From Kuafuiihalomonas sp964473255 (GTDB lineage Bacteria; Myxococcota; Kuafuiibacteriia; Kuafuiibacteriales; Kuafuiibacteriaceae): a DNA stretch of 64,000 bases. The DNA lies in assembly GCA_964473255.1 (NCBI GenBank), contig CAYYOT010000003.1:1-64000 (forward strand). The letters are read 5' to 3'. A program made the translations under genes and the position numbers. Below are positions 7,019 to 16,259 of the stretch, in pieces; the stretch's first letter is position 1, and the number at the start of each line of letters is the position of its first letter. The notes beneath the pieces were generated by a model, which saw nothing but the letters and a program-made list of their open reading frames with translations, was not told where the DNA came from and searched no databases.

Positions 7019-8949
7019 TGTACCTCAGCCCCCTTCTTCCCGTTAGGGGTGGGATACAGAGCGACAGCCACGCCTTCGCGCCGCGGGTCGGCGCCTCCGT
7101 ACCAGACGTCTTCCGTTCGAGCTGCGGCATGGAGACCGCTGACGAAGCGCACGACCTTAACCGTGTGGCCCCGCGCTTCGAGAGCAGAAACCAACGCGCT
7201 TCGCTCTTGAGGGTCCGACCACCCCCGCTCGTCGACTTCGGTAGCTCCATTTCTGTTGACCACCTTCGGGAGCTCGACCGCCGTCTGAATCGGCACTCCG
7301 AAATCCAGGAGAGCGATGAGCGTATGGGCAACATAGCCGATGATGCGTGAACCGCCGGGCGAACCCACGGCGGCCAGGGCTCGCCCGGTCTCGCGGTCGC
7401 GGACGATCATGGGACTCATCGAGCTTCGCGGCCGTTTCCTCGGCTCGACACGGTTCGCGACCTTCTTTCCGCGTCGGGTCGGCGCGAAGGAAAAGTCGGT
7501 GAGCTGATTGTTGAGGATGAAGCCGCCGACCACCAGTCCGGAGCCGAATGCAAACTCGACTGAAGTCGTGAGCGACAAGACGTTGCCCGTCCGGTCGACG
7601 ATGCTCATGTGGCTGGTGCTGGGAAGCTCGGGCGATGCGGCCGGCACGTAGGCTTCGCGTGCGCCCGGGGGCACACCGGCGGTCGCGCGGTCGATCGCGC
7701 GCTCCCGATCGATGAGTCGGGAGCGGCGCTCCAGATACGATCGTTCCAACAACCCTTCGGGCACGTCGACGAAGTCGGGGTCGGCGATGTAGCGGTCGCG
7801 GTCGGCGAACGCGAGTCGGCTGGCTTCGGCGATCAGGTGAGCGACTTCGGGAGAGTTGAGCGTCATGTCGCTCAAAGGGAACCGCTCCAAGAGGCCCAGG
7901 ATCTGGAGAACCGTGAGTCCCCCCGACGACGGTGGGGCAGCTCCACACACCTCGAATCGACTCCGGTACACGAGGCACACGGGCCGGCGTTCGACCGCGC
8001 GGTAGGCGGCGAAGTCCTCCGCCGACAGCGTCCCGGGGGCCGGCCGGCTCGCCTCGAAGACAGCGGCGGTCTCCAGGCCCAGGCCCAACATCGACGTGTT
8101 CAACCACTGCTCCCACGAGGACGGCTGCCGCGCGTCGCGCACCGCGGCAACGATCGCCCGGGTCAGCTCGCCCTCGTACAGGGCGCGGGGACCGTCGCTG
8201 GCCAGCGTTCGCAGCGTGCGGGCCAGCTCCGGGTTCTTCAGGACCTGGCCGGCGCGCAGGGCGCGCCCTGTCGGGTAGTAGAGAAGACGAGCCGACGCCA
8301 TGGACCGCAGGCGGCTGTTCAGCGCAAGAAGGGTTGAAAGCCGTGGCGTGACTTCGAAGCCAGACTCGGCCCGCTGGATCGCATCCTCGAAGAGGCGGCC
8401 CCACGGGAGCCGTCCGTACCGATCGTGAAGGGCGGCGAGCATGGCGACGATCCCCGGCGTGCCCACGGACCGCCCACCGACGAGAGCGTCGAAGAAGTCC
8501 ATCGGTCGGCCCTCTTCGTCCAAGAAGAGGTCGGCGGAGACATCGGCCGGTGCCGTCTCGCGGCCATCCCAAGCGGATACGGTTCCCGTCCGGGCATCGT
8601 GGAGCACGGCGAAGCCGCCTCCGCCGATCCCCGATGACTGAGGCTCGACCAGGGTCAAGACCGCCTGCACGGCGACCGCGGCGTCGACCGCGTGCCCGCC
8701 CGCCCGAAGGATCTCGAGGCCCGCCTGGCTCGCCAGGGGATGAGCGGCGACCACGAGAGCGACCGTCGACGAGGCGGCCTTGTTGCCCGTCTCCCATCCG
8801 GAAGCGCTCTCGGGAGCGAGGCCGGACGAGCGGTAGCGCGAATGACCCCAGGGCAAGGCCAAGCCCAATGCGACCAGGAGGAGGCCGCTCCCTGCCGTCA
8901 GCGTCCACCGCACCGGCTGATGATGGAGCAAGGAGCCGACGCCGACCAA
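7015..8949 (-). CDS. ggt: Gamma-glutamyltransferase (glutathione hydrolase), membrane-anchored
   Basis: A 644-residue Ntn-hydrolase that cleaves the gamma-glutamyl bond of glutathione and related compounds in the periplasm. The self-processing site is PSTSHMSIVD, with Thr445 as the new N-terminal nucleophile of the small subunit. Arg130 in WDGRETAP and the oxyanion segment GSPGGSRI are family hallmarks. An uncleaved-looking hydrophobic segment at residues 15-35 suggests a membrane anchor rather than a freely secreted form. The length exceeds the usual 560-590 mainly through this N-terminal part. Start is uncertain: TTG 8949 is the longest option and GTG at about 8913 is another; neither has a good ribosome site. 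A gshB gene lies 50 kb away in this window. Confidence 0.9.
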   Translation of the reverse strand: MVGVGSLLHHQPVRWTLTAGSGLLLVALGLALPWGHSRYRSSGLAPESASGWETGNKAASSTVALVVAAHPLASQAGLEILRAGGHAVDAAVAVQAVLTLVEPQSSGIGGGGFAVLHDARTGTVSAWDGRETAPADVSADLFLDEEGRPMDFFDALVGGRSVGTPGIVAMLAALHDRYGRLPWGRLFEDAIQRAESGFEVTPRLSTLLALNSRLRSMASARLLYYPTGRALRAGQVLKNPELARTLRTLASDGPRALYEGELTRAIVAAVRDARQPSSWEQWLNTSMLGLGLETAAVFEASRPAPGTLSAEDFAAYRAVERRPVCLVYRSRFEVCGAAPPSSGGLTVLQILGLLERFPLSDMTLNSPEVAHLIAEASRLAFADRDRYIADPDFVDVPEGLLERSYLERRSRLIDRERAIDRATAGVPPGAREAYVPAASPELPSTSHMSIVDRTGNVLSLTTSVEFAFGSGLVVGGFILNNQLTDFSFAPTRRGKKVANRVEPRKRPRSSMSPMIVRDRETGRALAAVGSPGGSRIIGYVAHTLIALLDFGVPIQTAVELPKVVNRNGATEVDERGWSDPQERSALVSALEARGHTVKVVRFVSGLHAAARTEDVWYGGADPRREGVAVALYPTPNGKKGAEVQ

Positions 8950-8990
8950 TTTTTGGGTCGCCGCCGCCCGAGCCTTTGGTACACGAAGGC

Positions 8991-9893
8991 ATGGCTCGGC
9001 TCCGGCTGTTCCTTCGGCTGGCGGTGGCCGCGATGTCTCGCTCGTGGGCCGTGACGACTCTGGCCGTGGCGACGATGTCTCTTGCGTTGGCGATCCTCGG
9101 CGCTTTTGCCGTCGTCGCCACGCAGCTTCGTGCGCTCGCCGACCAGGTGGGAGCCGACGTCGCAGTCTCGGTCTACGTCGAACCCCAGATCGCGGAGCCG
9201 GACGGTCGAGCCATGGCCCGGGCGATCGGACGGTGGTCCGAGGTCAGCCAGGCGGACTTTTGGACCTCGGCCGAGTCGATGGCGGCGTTTCGCGAAGACC
9301 TCGGGGAAGACGCGGTGATCCTCGAGGGCCTGCCGGACGGCGTGATCCCGCCGTCGGTCGAGATCGTGGTCGCAAGCGAAGTCCGGTCCGCGGACGATGT
9401 CCGGGCTCTCGCTGCTCGCCTGAGGGACCAGCCCCGGGTGACCGATGTCCGGTACGGCGAGGCCCGGCTCGAGAGGCTGCAGTTGCTCTGTCGCCTCGTC
9501 GAAGGGAGTTTCATCGTCCTCGGAGCGGCTCTCGTTCTCGCGACCCTGATGATCGTCGCCAACACCGTGCGGCTGACCGTGCTCGCGCGCAGCGAAGAGA
9601 TCGAGGTCCTGCGGCTGGTGGGGGCCACCCGGGCCTTCATCGGCGCACCGTTCCTGCTGGAAGGCATACTCCAAGGCATCGTGGCTGGCGCCTTGGCCTG
9701 GTGCTGGCTGGCGCTCTTGGGCGGGGTGCTTCGAACCGGACTCGAGCGCATGCTGCGACTCACCTACGCCGGTATCGCCCCCGACTTGCCGCTGGGGCCC
9801 TGGATGGGACCGCTCGTCCTGGCCGGGCTCGCCCTGGGCTTCATGGGTTCGGCGCTGGCCGTCGGGCGTTTCACTCGCGGCGTGTCGTTATGA
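8991..9893 (+). CDS. ftsX: Cell-division protein FtsX-like permease
   Basis: A 300-residue membrane protein of the FtsX type. One N-terminal helix (about residues 12-42) is followed by a periplasmic domain of about 120 residues and then three more helices. The segment VLARSEEIEVLRLVGATRAF is the typical cytoplasmic coupling region of FtsX. FtsX with the ATPase FtsE regulates peptidoglycan hydrolases at the septum through a periplasmic partner. The next gene overlaps by ATGA and encodes an EnvC-like LytM protein, which fits that partner role. No ftsE lies upstream; the neighbour there is the divergent ggt gene, so FtsE must be encoded elsewhere. Start ATG 8991 has a close AAGG site. Confidence 0.85.
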   Translation: MARLRLFLRLAVAAMSRSWAVTTLAVATMSLALAILGAFAVVATQLRALADQVGADVAVSVYVEPQIAEPDGRAMARAIGRWSEVSQADFWTSAESMAAFREDLGEDAVILEGLPDGVIPPSVEIVVASEVRSADDVRALAARLRDQPRVTDVRYGEARLERLQLLCRLVEGSFIVLGAALVLATLMIVANTVRLTVLARSEEIEVLRLVGATRAFIGAPFLLEGILQGIVAGALAWCWLALLGGVLRTGLERMLRLTYAGIAPDLPLGPWMGPLVLAGLALGFMGSALAVGRFTRGVSL

Positions 9894-11005
9894 CGGGGTG
9901 GGCGGTGGCGACGTGGCTCTTGGCGGTGTCGTCGGGACCCTCACCGGCGGCGGCGGAGATCTCGGCGCTCCGAGCCCGGATCGCTCGCGAAGAGGTTCGC
10001 AACCGATTCCTGGTCGACGAACGGCGGTCGCTCCGCGCTCTGATCGCCGAAACGGACCGAGCGATCGCCGACCGGCTGGCGCGCGCCGAAGCCCTCGACC
10101 GGCAGCGACGTCAGGCCGAGGCGGCGCGGGAGGAGGCGGAGGCGGCGCTGGCCGAAACCCGAGCCGAGCTGCTGGCTCTGCAGAGGACCGCAGGCCGGCG
10201 CGCAGCTGCCATGCGCCGACTCACTCGACTCGGGCCCGAGGCGTACTGGCTGTCGATGGAGGATCCGACTCGGTCTCGACGCACCGAGGACCGATTGCGC
10301 TTCGTGGTGGCCCACGACGCCCGCCTCGCCCGAGCCATCGAAGAGCTCATCGAGCGGCGCGATGAAAGGGTCCTGCGCGTCCAAGGTCGCGTCGAAGCGC
10401 TGGCGGTAGCTCGCGCGCGCCTGCAGGACGAAGCATCGGAGCTGTCGCGGCTCCAGGCCGAGCGGGCGGTGCTGAACGATGCGCTCGGACATGAACAAGA
10501 GCGGTCGGACGAGATCCGTGCGCTGCTCGACGATGCGTCGCGGTCCAGTGCGCGGGCTTCCGTGGGCATCCGAGGCGGTGGAGCGCCGCCTCCCGCCCGT
10601 CCCGGTGGCTTCGCTGCGCAGCGCGGTCGTTTGCCCTGGCCGGTGCAGGGACGGGTCGAGGTCACCTTCGGGGCCAAGGTCCACCCTGCCGGCGTGATCG
10701 TTCGTCAGACGGGCCTCGATATCCGCGCGCCCCGGGGCGCAACGGTTCACGCCGTTCATGACGGGCAGGTGGTATGGGCGGACCGTCTACCCGGCTATGG
10801 ACGCGTCGTGATCGTGCGGCACGAACGCGTCGCCTTCACCGTGTATGCGCACCTCGATACGTTCGCCGTCGAACGGGACCAGATGGTCCGACGATCGGAC
10901 ACGGTGGGCACGGTGGGATCCAGCGGTTCTCGAAAGGGGGCGTATCTGTACTTCGAAGTCAGAAGCGGCGCCCAGGCGGTCGACCCGCTCGGCTGGCTCG
11001 ACTGA
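9890..11005 (+). CDS. EnvC-like murein hydrolase activator with degenerate LytM domain
   Basis: A 371-residue periplasmic protein: signal peptide (about residues 1-22), a long coiled coil (about 23-220), and a C-terminal LytM/M23 domain (about 250-365). The M23 zinc ligands are missing. The position of the first His reads RQTGLDI, and the usual HLH near the C-terminus reads YLYFE. In Escherichia coli, EnvC has the same loss and activates amidases instead of cutting peptidoglycan, so a non-catalytic activator is the best call. It overlaps ftsX by ATGA, the arrangement expected for an FtsX-controlled activator. No amidase gene lies in the window. Confidence 0.85.
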   Translation: MTGWAVATWLLAVSSGPSPAAAEISALRARIAREEVRNRFLVDERRSLRALIAETDRAIADRLARAEALDRQRRQAEAAREEAEAALAETRAELLALQRTAGRRAAAMRRLTRLGPEAYWLSMEDPTRSRRTEDRLRFVVAHDARLARAIEELIERRDERVLRVQGRVEALAVARARLQDEASELSRLQAERAVLNDALGHEQERSDEIRALLDDASRSSARASVGIRGGGAPPPARPGGFAAQRGRLPWPVQGRVEVTFGAKVHPAGVIVRQTGLDIRAPRGATVHAVHDGQVVWADRLPGYGRVVIVRHERVAFTVYAHLDTFAVERDQMVRRSDTVGTVGSSGSRKGAYLYFEVRSGAQAVDPLGWLD

Positions 11006-11062
11006 TCCCCGACTCGCGTGACGGCGCTAGGGCCCAGCGTCACGAGCTGGCACAGTCCCCCC

Positions 11063-12199
11063 ATGGCGACCTACCGCCTTGCCTTCGTGCTCTTCACGGC
11101 GAGCCCGGTCTTGGCTGCCGCCCAGAGCGGTCCCGGAGCCTCCACCGACGAACGCGAGGAAACCTACCGCCGTCTCTCGGTCTTCGCCCGGGTTTTGAAT
11201 TATATTCAAACGAACCACGTGACCGGTGCTTCCCCTCGGGCCTTGGTTTACGCCGCCATCCAGGGGCTCGTGTCCGAGCTGGACGGTCGCTCCGAGTTCT
11301 TCACCCCGGAGCAGTTCCAAGACCTGCGGCGTGAGGCCCGTCGCCGGGAGTTCGACCTGGGCTTCACGCTGCGCGAGGAGGATTCCCGGTGGATGGTTGC
11401 GACGGTCGACCCGAGCCATCCCGCGTATCGCCGGGGCCTCCGTGCCGGTGATCGGCTGCTCAGCGTCGATGGACGACTGCTGGGCGGTCAGTCTTTCTTT
11501 GGCGTGGAGGATGCTCTTTACGCGTTCCGCACCGAGGACAAAGTGCTGGGTCTGGTGGGCCCGGACGGCCGCTCCCATCGAGTGCGCTTGCGTCTGCAGG
11601 AGCTACGACGGCCGACGGTTCATGGTTTTCGGCGGCGAGCGGGACCTCTCGTTCTACGCATCGATCGTTTCACCGAAGCCACCGTGGTCGAGGTCCTCGA
11701 TGCGCTCGACCGACACCGCCCGATCCGAAGGCTCGTGCTCGACCTGCGCGCAAACCAGGGCGGCGTCGTCGAAGCTGCCGCTCGCGTGGCCGATCTTTGG
11801 CTCGACGGTGGGGTGATCGCGACGACCGAGGCTCGCGGTGAGGTCTTGGAGCGGTTCGTGGCTCACCGGGCGGGAACCGAGCCCGCGTATCCGATCGCGT
11901 GCCTCGTCGACGCGGCGACGGCTTCCGCCGCCGAACTCGTCGCGTCCGCCCTCCAGGAAGCGAACCGGGCTCGAATCCTGGGTCGCCCGACCTTCGGAAA
12001 AGGCAGCGTCCAGACGGTCATCGAGCTCGAGGACGGGTCGGGGCTCCGACTCACGGTGAGTCGGTACTACTCCGGACGCCATCGTAGCCTGGACGGCGTC
12101 GGAATCGAGCCCGATGTCCTCCTTCCCGTGCCGACTTCGACCACCGTCGACCACGATCTCGAGGCCGCGGTGCGATGGCTATCCCGCCCGCGGCCGTAG
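11063..12199 (+). CDS. S41 family C-terminal processing peptidase
   Basis: A 378-residue exported serine protease of the CtpA/Prc family. A signal peptide (MATYRLAFVLFTASPVLAAA) precedes an N-terminal helical part, a PDZ domain (about residues 90-180) and the S41 catalytic domain. The Ser-Lys dyad is intact: Ser288 in DAATASAAE and Lys313 in TFGKG, 25 residues apart as in CtpA enzymes. Such proteases trim periplasmic proteins, including murein hydrolases. It starts 57 bases after the EnvC-like gene, an arrangement seen widely in proteobacteria, and probably belongs to the same transcript. A GTG at 11018 is possible but would bury the signal peptide. Confidence 0.9.
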   Translation: MATYRLAFVLFTASPVLAAAQSGPGASTDEREETYRRLSVFARVLNYIQTNHVTGASPRALVYAAIQGLVSELDGRSEFFTPEQFQDLRREARRREFDLGFTLREEDSRWMVATVDPSHPAYRRGLRAGDRLLSVDGRLLGGQSFFGVEDALYAFRTEDKVLGLVGPDGRSHRVRLRLQELRRPTVHGFRRRAGPLVLRIDRFTEATVVEVLDALDRHRPIRRLVLDLRANQGGVVEAAARVADLWLDGGVIATTEARGEVLERFVAHRAGTEPAYPIACLVDAATASAAELVASALQEANRARILGRPTFGKGSVQTVIELEDGSGLRLTVSRYYSGRHRSLDGVGIEPDVLLPVPTSTTVDHDLEAAVRWLSRPRP

Positions 12200-12251
12200 C
12201 TTGCGCATCGAACCGGCCACCAGACACTCGTATTTACGTCCCATTTTCGCC

Positions 12252-13718
12252 ATGCTACCCGAGCCCCTCGGGGCTCGAGGCCCGGTGGTGGCGGAAGTCT
12301 TCAAGCTGATCATCGAGGACGACGAGGGGAAGACGACCGTTTACCCCCTGGATGGGCGGGTCATCACCATCGGCCGTAACGAGGGAAACGTGCTTCGACT
12401 GATGGAGCGCAACGTATCGCGACGCCATGCTCGGCTCTACCGTGATGGCGATGCGCTCTTCATCGAGGACATCGACAGCTACAATGGTGTCTGGCTGAAC
12501 GGAGACCGCATCTCGGACCGAGCTGAGGTCAAAATCGGAGACCTGGTCCAGGTCGGCGACTATCACCTCGCGCTGCGTGGCGACGAAGTCGAAGCCGAGC
12601 CGGCAGCGACCCCCGCCGTGTCGCCACTCACACCCGGATCGGCCCGCGACACCCTCATCGATGAGCCGAAACCGGACGTGGCATCGTCTTCGGAACGGAC
12701 GAGCGAAGTCGAGTCGCCCCCGGGAAGGGTTCCGCCACCGGTGCCACGCATGAGCCCGTTCCCGCGGCTGATCTGCGTAAGCGGCGAGCGGGCGGGCTTC
12801 GCCTTCGAGCTGCAGGCTCCCACCATCGATGTGGGTCGCGTCGAAGACAACGACATCGTCATCGAGCATCCGAGCGTCTCGCGCGCCCATGCGCGACTGA
12901 CCGCAAGCGGCGGCACGTACGTGATCGCCGATCGCGAGAGCGCCAACGGGCTCGTCGTCAACGAAGAGGAAGTCGCGAGCGTAGCGCTCGCCAACCATGA
13001 TCTCGTCGAGCTCGGCGAGATCCTGTTTCGCTATGTCCCGCCGTACCTCCGCTTTCAGCCGACCGCCGACGAGGCCCTTGCCCTCGATCGAACCGGCACC
13101 GAGCTCGTGGAGCTTCTCGACGAGAGCCTCGCCGCAACCGTGACCGACGCCGCGCCCTCCACGGCGCAGCCCCGCCCGCCCGCACCCGTGCCCAGGGCGA
13201 TGCGCAAGCCAAATCGGCGGACACCGCTCATCTTGATCGGCGTTTCCGCCGTGGTGGTCGTGACCGCACTGTGGTTGATCATGACGCAGCGGGCGGGGAA
13301 GGACGTGGACGGTGCTCTGCGTTCGCTTTACGAAGCAAAGCAATACGAGGAGGCCATCGCCTATTTCGAGTCCAATCAGGACCGCTTTGCCGACCCGGTG
13401 AAGGCCGCGCGCTGGCGTTCGTTGGCCGAGGAACGTCGGCTCGAAGGGCTGCTGGTCCGCGCCAATCGAGCGATCGAGCAAGGGGCCTTCGACGAAGCGG
13501 TCGAACTGCTGCTCGCCTGCCTGAGGGCCAGTCCGGACTCGAGCGCGTGTCACTGGAGCCTGGGCGTTGCCTATGCCCGATCGGACCGGGCGGAGGCCGC
13601 GGCTCAGCACTATCGGAGATTCGTCGAGCTGGCGCCGGCCGACCCGCGTGTGCCGGAGGTCGTCAGGGTGCTGGAGGCGTATCGATCCGCGCAGGCAGGA
13701 AGGACGGACGGCCGATGA
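12252..13718 (+). CDS. Membrane protein with two FHA domains and TPR
   Basis: A 488-residue protein. Two forkhead-associated domains lie at about 15-110 and 170-265, each with the phosphothreonine-binding pattern (IGRNEGN with SRRHAR, and VGRVEDN with SRAHAR). A Pro-rich linker, one transmembrane helix at about 324-344 and TPR-like repeats at about 350-480 follow. The FHA domains should face the cytoplasm and the TPR part the periplasm. The protein probably reads a Ser/Thr kinase signal; no kinase gene is nearby. GTG 12288 is an alternative start with a GAGG site. Its stop overlaps the pdxA start (ATGA). Confidence 0.82.
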   Translation: MLPEPLGARGPVVAEVFKLIIEDDEGKTTVYPLDGRVITIGRNEGNVLRLMERNVSRRHARLYRDGDALFIEDIDSYNGVWLNGDRISDRAEVKIGDLVQVGDYHLALRGDEVEAEPAATPAVSPLTPGSARDTLIDEPKPDVASSSERTSEVESPPGRVPPPVPRMSPFPRLICVSGERAGFAFELQAPTIDVGRVEDNDIVIEHPSVSRAHARLTASGGTYVIADRESANGLVVNEEEVASVALANHDLVELGEILFRYVPPYLRFQPTADEALALDRTGTELVELLDESLAATVTDAAPSTAQPRPPAPVPRAMRKPNRRTPLILIGVSAVVVVTALWLIMTQRAGKDVDGALRSLYEAKQYEEAIAYFESNQDRFADPVKAARWRSLAEERRLEGLLVRANRAIEQGAFDEAVELLLACLRASPDSSACHWSLGVAYARSDRAEAAAQHYRRFVELAPADPRVPEVVRVLEAYRSAQAGRTDGR

Positions 13719-14731
13719 CGACGTTGCTCGCGGTTTCGATGGGCGATCCCGTGGGGATCGGGCCGGAGGTCTTGGCCAAGGCCGCCACGGTGGCCGACGT
13801 CTGGGATGGTGCCCGGCTCGTGGTCTTCGGCGACGCTCGTGTCCTGCGCAAGGCGGGGCGGGATCTGGCGATCGACGTGGAGGTCGTCGAAGTGACGGAC
13901 CCCCTCCAGGCCTTGGAGCAGGGTCGACGGGGCCGACTCCCCGTCGTCGCCGTGACGCCGGGGCTCGAAACCGATTGGGGGCAGCCGACCAAAGAAACCG
14001 ACGCGGCCCAGCTCGCGTACGTCGAAGCCGCGTTGCGGTCGGTCCAATCGGGCGCGGCCCATGCCCTCACGACGGGACCGATCAACAAGACTGCCATCCA
14101 TCGCGCTGGCTCGCGCTTCTCCGGACATACGGACATGCTCGGCCACTGGTTCGGAGTCGAGCATCCGGTGATGATGCTCGCCGGGCCGAGCCTCAAGGTC
14201 ATTCCGCTCACCGTGCACGTCGCACTGCGCGACGTGCCACGCCTCATCACTCCGGCCCGCCTTTCCTCCACGATCGATCTCGCTCACGAGACGTTTCGGC
14301 GATTTTTCGGCCACCCCCGACCGCGGGTCGCCGTGGCGGGCCTGAACCCCCACGCAGGGGAGGAGGGCATCTTCGGCGACGAAGAGGCGCAGGTGATCGG
14401 GCCAGCCATCGAGGCCGGTCGCGGCCGAGGGATCGACGTCCGGGGGCCGTTCTCCGCGGACAGCATCTTCCACCGGGCGACCGCCGGCGAGTTCGATGTC
14501 GTCATCGGCATGTATCACGACCAGGCCTTGATCCCGTTGAAGCTCTTGGACTTCGACCACGCCGTCAATGTGACGCTGGGCTTGCCGATCGTCCGCACGT
14601 CGGTCGACCACGGCACGGCCTACGACATCGCCGGACAGGGCGTGGCATCGGCCAGCAGCATGATCGAGGCTCTCCGTCTCGCCGCCCGCATGGCAGGCAC
14701 CCGGCGCTGGCACGAGGCATCGGGAGGTTGA
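13715..14731 (+). CDS. pdxA: 4-hydroxythreonine-4-phosphate dehydrogenase
   Basis: A 338-residue enzyme of vitamin B6 synthesis, oxidising 4-phosphohydroxy-L-threonine with NAD. The N-terminal MGDPVGIGPE motif is the family signature. The three metal-binding histidines are in PLTVHVALRD (His168), LNPHAGE (His213) and GMYHDQALIP (His268). The segment SGHTDML is also conserved. Length matches the family. It overlaps the FHA gene upstream by ATGA and has a GGAAGG-type site within that gene. Its product is the source of the cofactor for PLP enzymes such as the aminotransferase at 4.5-5.8 kb, but no regulatory link is visible. No other pdx genes are in the window. Confidence 0.95.
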   Translation: MTTLLAVSMGDPVGIGPEVLAKAATVADVWDGARLVVFGDARVLRKAGRDLAIDVEVVEVTDPLQALEQGRRGRLPVVAVTPGLETDWGQPTKETDAAQLAYVEAALRSVQSGAAHALTTGPINKTAIHRAGSRFSGHTDMLGHWFGVEHPVMMLAGPSLKVIPLTVHVALRDVPRLITPARLSSTIDLAHETFRRFFGHPRPRVAVAGLNPHAGEEGIFGDEEAQVIGPAIEAGRGRGIDVRGPFSADSIFHRATAGEFDVVIGMYHDQALIPLKLLDFDHAVNVTLGLPIVRTSVDHGTAYDIAGQGVASASSMIEALRLAARMAGTRRWHEASGG

Positions 14732-14742
14732 AGCGAGGACGC

Positions 14743-15522
14743 GTGCGAAGTCTGGCGTCATGGCTCGCGACGTTCCTCTCGGTGCTGGCGTTCAGCTCGG
14801 CTCTCGCCGCCGACTACGGTCCCCTCCTGACCAGCCTCCGAACCGACCCGTCCTTCAAGGTCCGCCTCCAAGCGGTTCGGGTCGTCGTCAAAGGCCATCA
14901 ACGCGGCTCGTCGAAGCCGACGTCCGAAGTCTTGGCTGCGTTGGCGACGGCTGCGCAGACCGACGAAAACGAGCTCGTGCGCGGCTTGGCGACGCGAGCA
15001 TTGGCGGAGCTGGGCGGGCCCGCGCAGCTGCCGGTCCTGCGGGCAATCAAGACCGGAGATGCATCCGACTTCGTTCGGTCGCAGGCGGACAAAGCCGTTG
15101 CCGAGCTGGAGGCGGCCGTACGGGCAACACCGGTCCTCGTCTTGCGGGCCGACCCCTGGTCGCCGACCCCAGGCTCCGACCTGACGTCCGAACTCGAGAG
15201 TGCGCTGGCTCGAGCCACGAACCTGGCGGACGGACGATTCCGGGTTGGACCGCAAGCTTCGGGTCGAGGATATCTGCTTCGGGCGTCGGTGGCGCGTTTA
15301 GACCACGCGCCCATCGAGGACGGTCGAGAGCTGGTGAGTCTCGAGCTCCGCGTCGCGGTGGCGACGTGGCCGGAGGAGAATCTTCGTCAGGTGGTGACGA
15401 CTCGAGCCTCGGCTCGCGTTCCGGTGGCGGTCGGTCGACAGGCCCGCGTGCGTCGACGTCTTCTGGACGACGCCGTACAGCGGGCGGTGGCCGATGCCCT
15501 CGTCGAAATTGAAGGAGGCTGA
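14743..15522 (+). CDS. Exported HEAT-repeat-like protein, function unknown
   Basis: A 259-residue protein with a signal peptide (SLASWLATFLSVLAFSSALA). Helical repeats of HEAT/armadillo character span about residues 25-115 (for example LVRGLATRALAELGG). The C-terminal half is beta-rich, with a pattern resembling periplasmic lipoprotein folds. No catalytic motif was recognised. GTG 14743 is chosen for its GCGAGGA site; TTG 14728, overlapping the pdxA stop, is also possible and would add five residues. The gene lies directly after pdxA and two bases before the next gene, so it is inside the same operon. Confidence 0.72.
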   Translation: MRSLASWLATFLSVLAFSSALAADYGPLLTSLRTDPSFKVRLQAVRVVVKGHQRGSSKPTSEVLAALATAAQTDENELVRGLATRALAELGGPAQLPVLRAIKTGDASDFVRSQADKAVAELEAAVRATPVLVLRADPWSPTPGSDLTSELESALARATNLADGRFRVGPQASGRGYLLRASVARLDHAPIEDGRELVSLELRVAVATWPEENLRQVVTTRASARVPVAVGRQARVRRRLLDDAVQRAVADALVEIEGG

Positions 15523-15524
15523 AG

Positions 15525-16142
15525 GTGAGTCCTAAGCGTCATCCCCGAAAGCTCAAGAATCTGCTGCTGAATCGTCGTTTTCAGCTCAAGTACACGACCA
15601 TGGTCTTGGGGCTGTCGATCGTTCTGTCGGTGGCTCTCGGGACCTTCCTCCTCATGCAGGTTCGGGAGAACTCGAGGATGCTCCGGCTGGACGCTGAATT
15701 CGACCCCGTCTTTCAGGCTCAGCTCGCGCAATCGGATGCGGTGGTCGTGGCCACGATGGTCGGAGCCCTCGTGGCCTTCAACCTGCTGCTGGCGGCGGTC
15801 AGCGTCGTCGTCACCCACCGCATGGCGGGCCCCGTATGGGTCATCGAGCGATACCTGCGGACGCTCGGTCAGGGGCGGCTTCCCAAGATGCGCGGCCTGC
15901 GTCGCGGCGACGAGTTCGTCGAGCTGTGGACCGAGCTGCGTCGGCACGTCGATGTTCTCGAAGCGGAAACGCTCGAAGACATCGAGGCGCTGGAGCGCGC
16001 CATCGAGAGTCTCGATGATGGCGAACAGCAGCGGGCGGCGCGCGCGGGCCTCGAGGAGATCCTCGTCCGCAACCGACGCTTCCTCGGGGCGGAGGATGAC
16101 GATTCGGGACCAAGCCTTGACGCTGAGAGATCGACGGCGTAG
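15525..16142 (+). CDS. Two-helix membrane protein with HAMP-like domain
   Basis: A 205-residue protein. A basic N-terminus is followed by transmembrane helices at about 22-44 and 72-97, a short periplasmic loop between them, and then a HAMP-like segment beginning HRMAGPVWVIERYLR and a coiled region. It has no kinase, cyclase or methyl-accepting domain, so it resembles the sensor half of a chemoreceptor without output. Similar stand-alone proteins occur in Myxococcota; their role is unknown. Start is GTG 15525 with a clear GGAGG site located in the end of the previous gene. The tRNA gene follows 20 bases after its stop. Confidence 0.75.
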   Translation: MSPKRHPRKLKNLLLNRRFQLKYTTMVLGLSIVLSVALGTFLLMQVRENSRMLRLDAEFDPVFQAQLAQSDAVVVATMVGALVAFNLLLAAVSVVVTHRMAGPVWVIERYLRTLGQGRLPKMRGLRRGDEFVELWTELRRHVDVLEAETLEDIEALERAIESLDDGEQQRAARAGLEEILVRNRRFLGAEDDDSGPSLDAERSTA

Positions 16143-16162
16143 TGCCCCTGGACTACGGCGTT

Positions 16163-16235
16163 GGGCCTATAGCTCAGCGGTTAGAGCAGTCGGCTCATAA
16201 CCGATCGGTCCCTGGTTCGAATCCAGGTGGGCCCA
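16163..16235 (+). tRNA. tRNA with CAT anticodon (Met elongator or Ile2)
   Basis: A 73-base cloverleaf. The acceptor arm GGGCCTA pairs with TGGGCCC, with one G-T wobble. The anticodon stem GTCGG/CCGAT encloses loop CTCATAA with anticodon CAT. The T arm is CCTGG-TTCGAAT-CCAGG. The discriminator base is A and the CCA end is not encoded. CAT can mean elongator methionine, or isoleucine if the C is modified to lysidine; the choice needs comparison with the other CAT tRNAs of the genome. It is not the initiator form because the acceptor is fully paired at its first position. Confidence 0.93.
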
Positions 16236-16259
16236 GACGAGGCATGGGAGGCCTCACGA

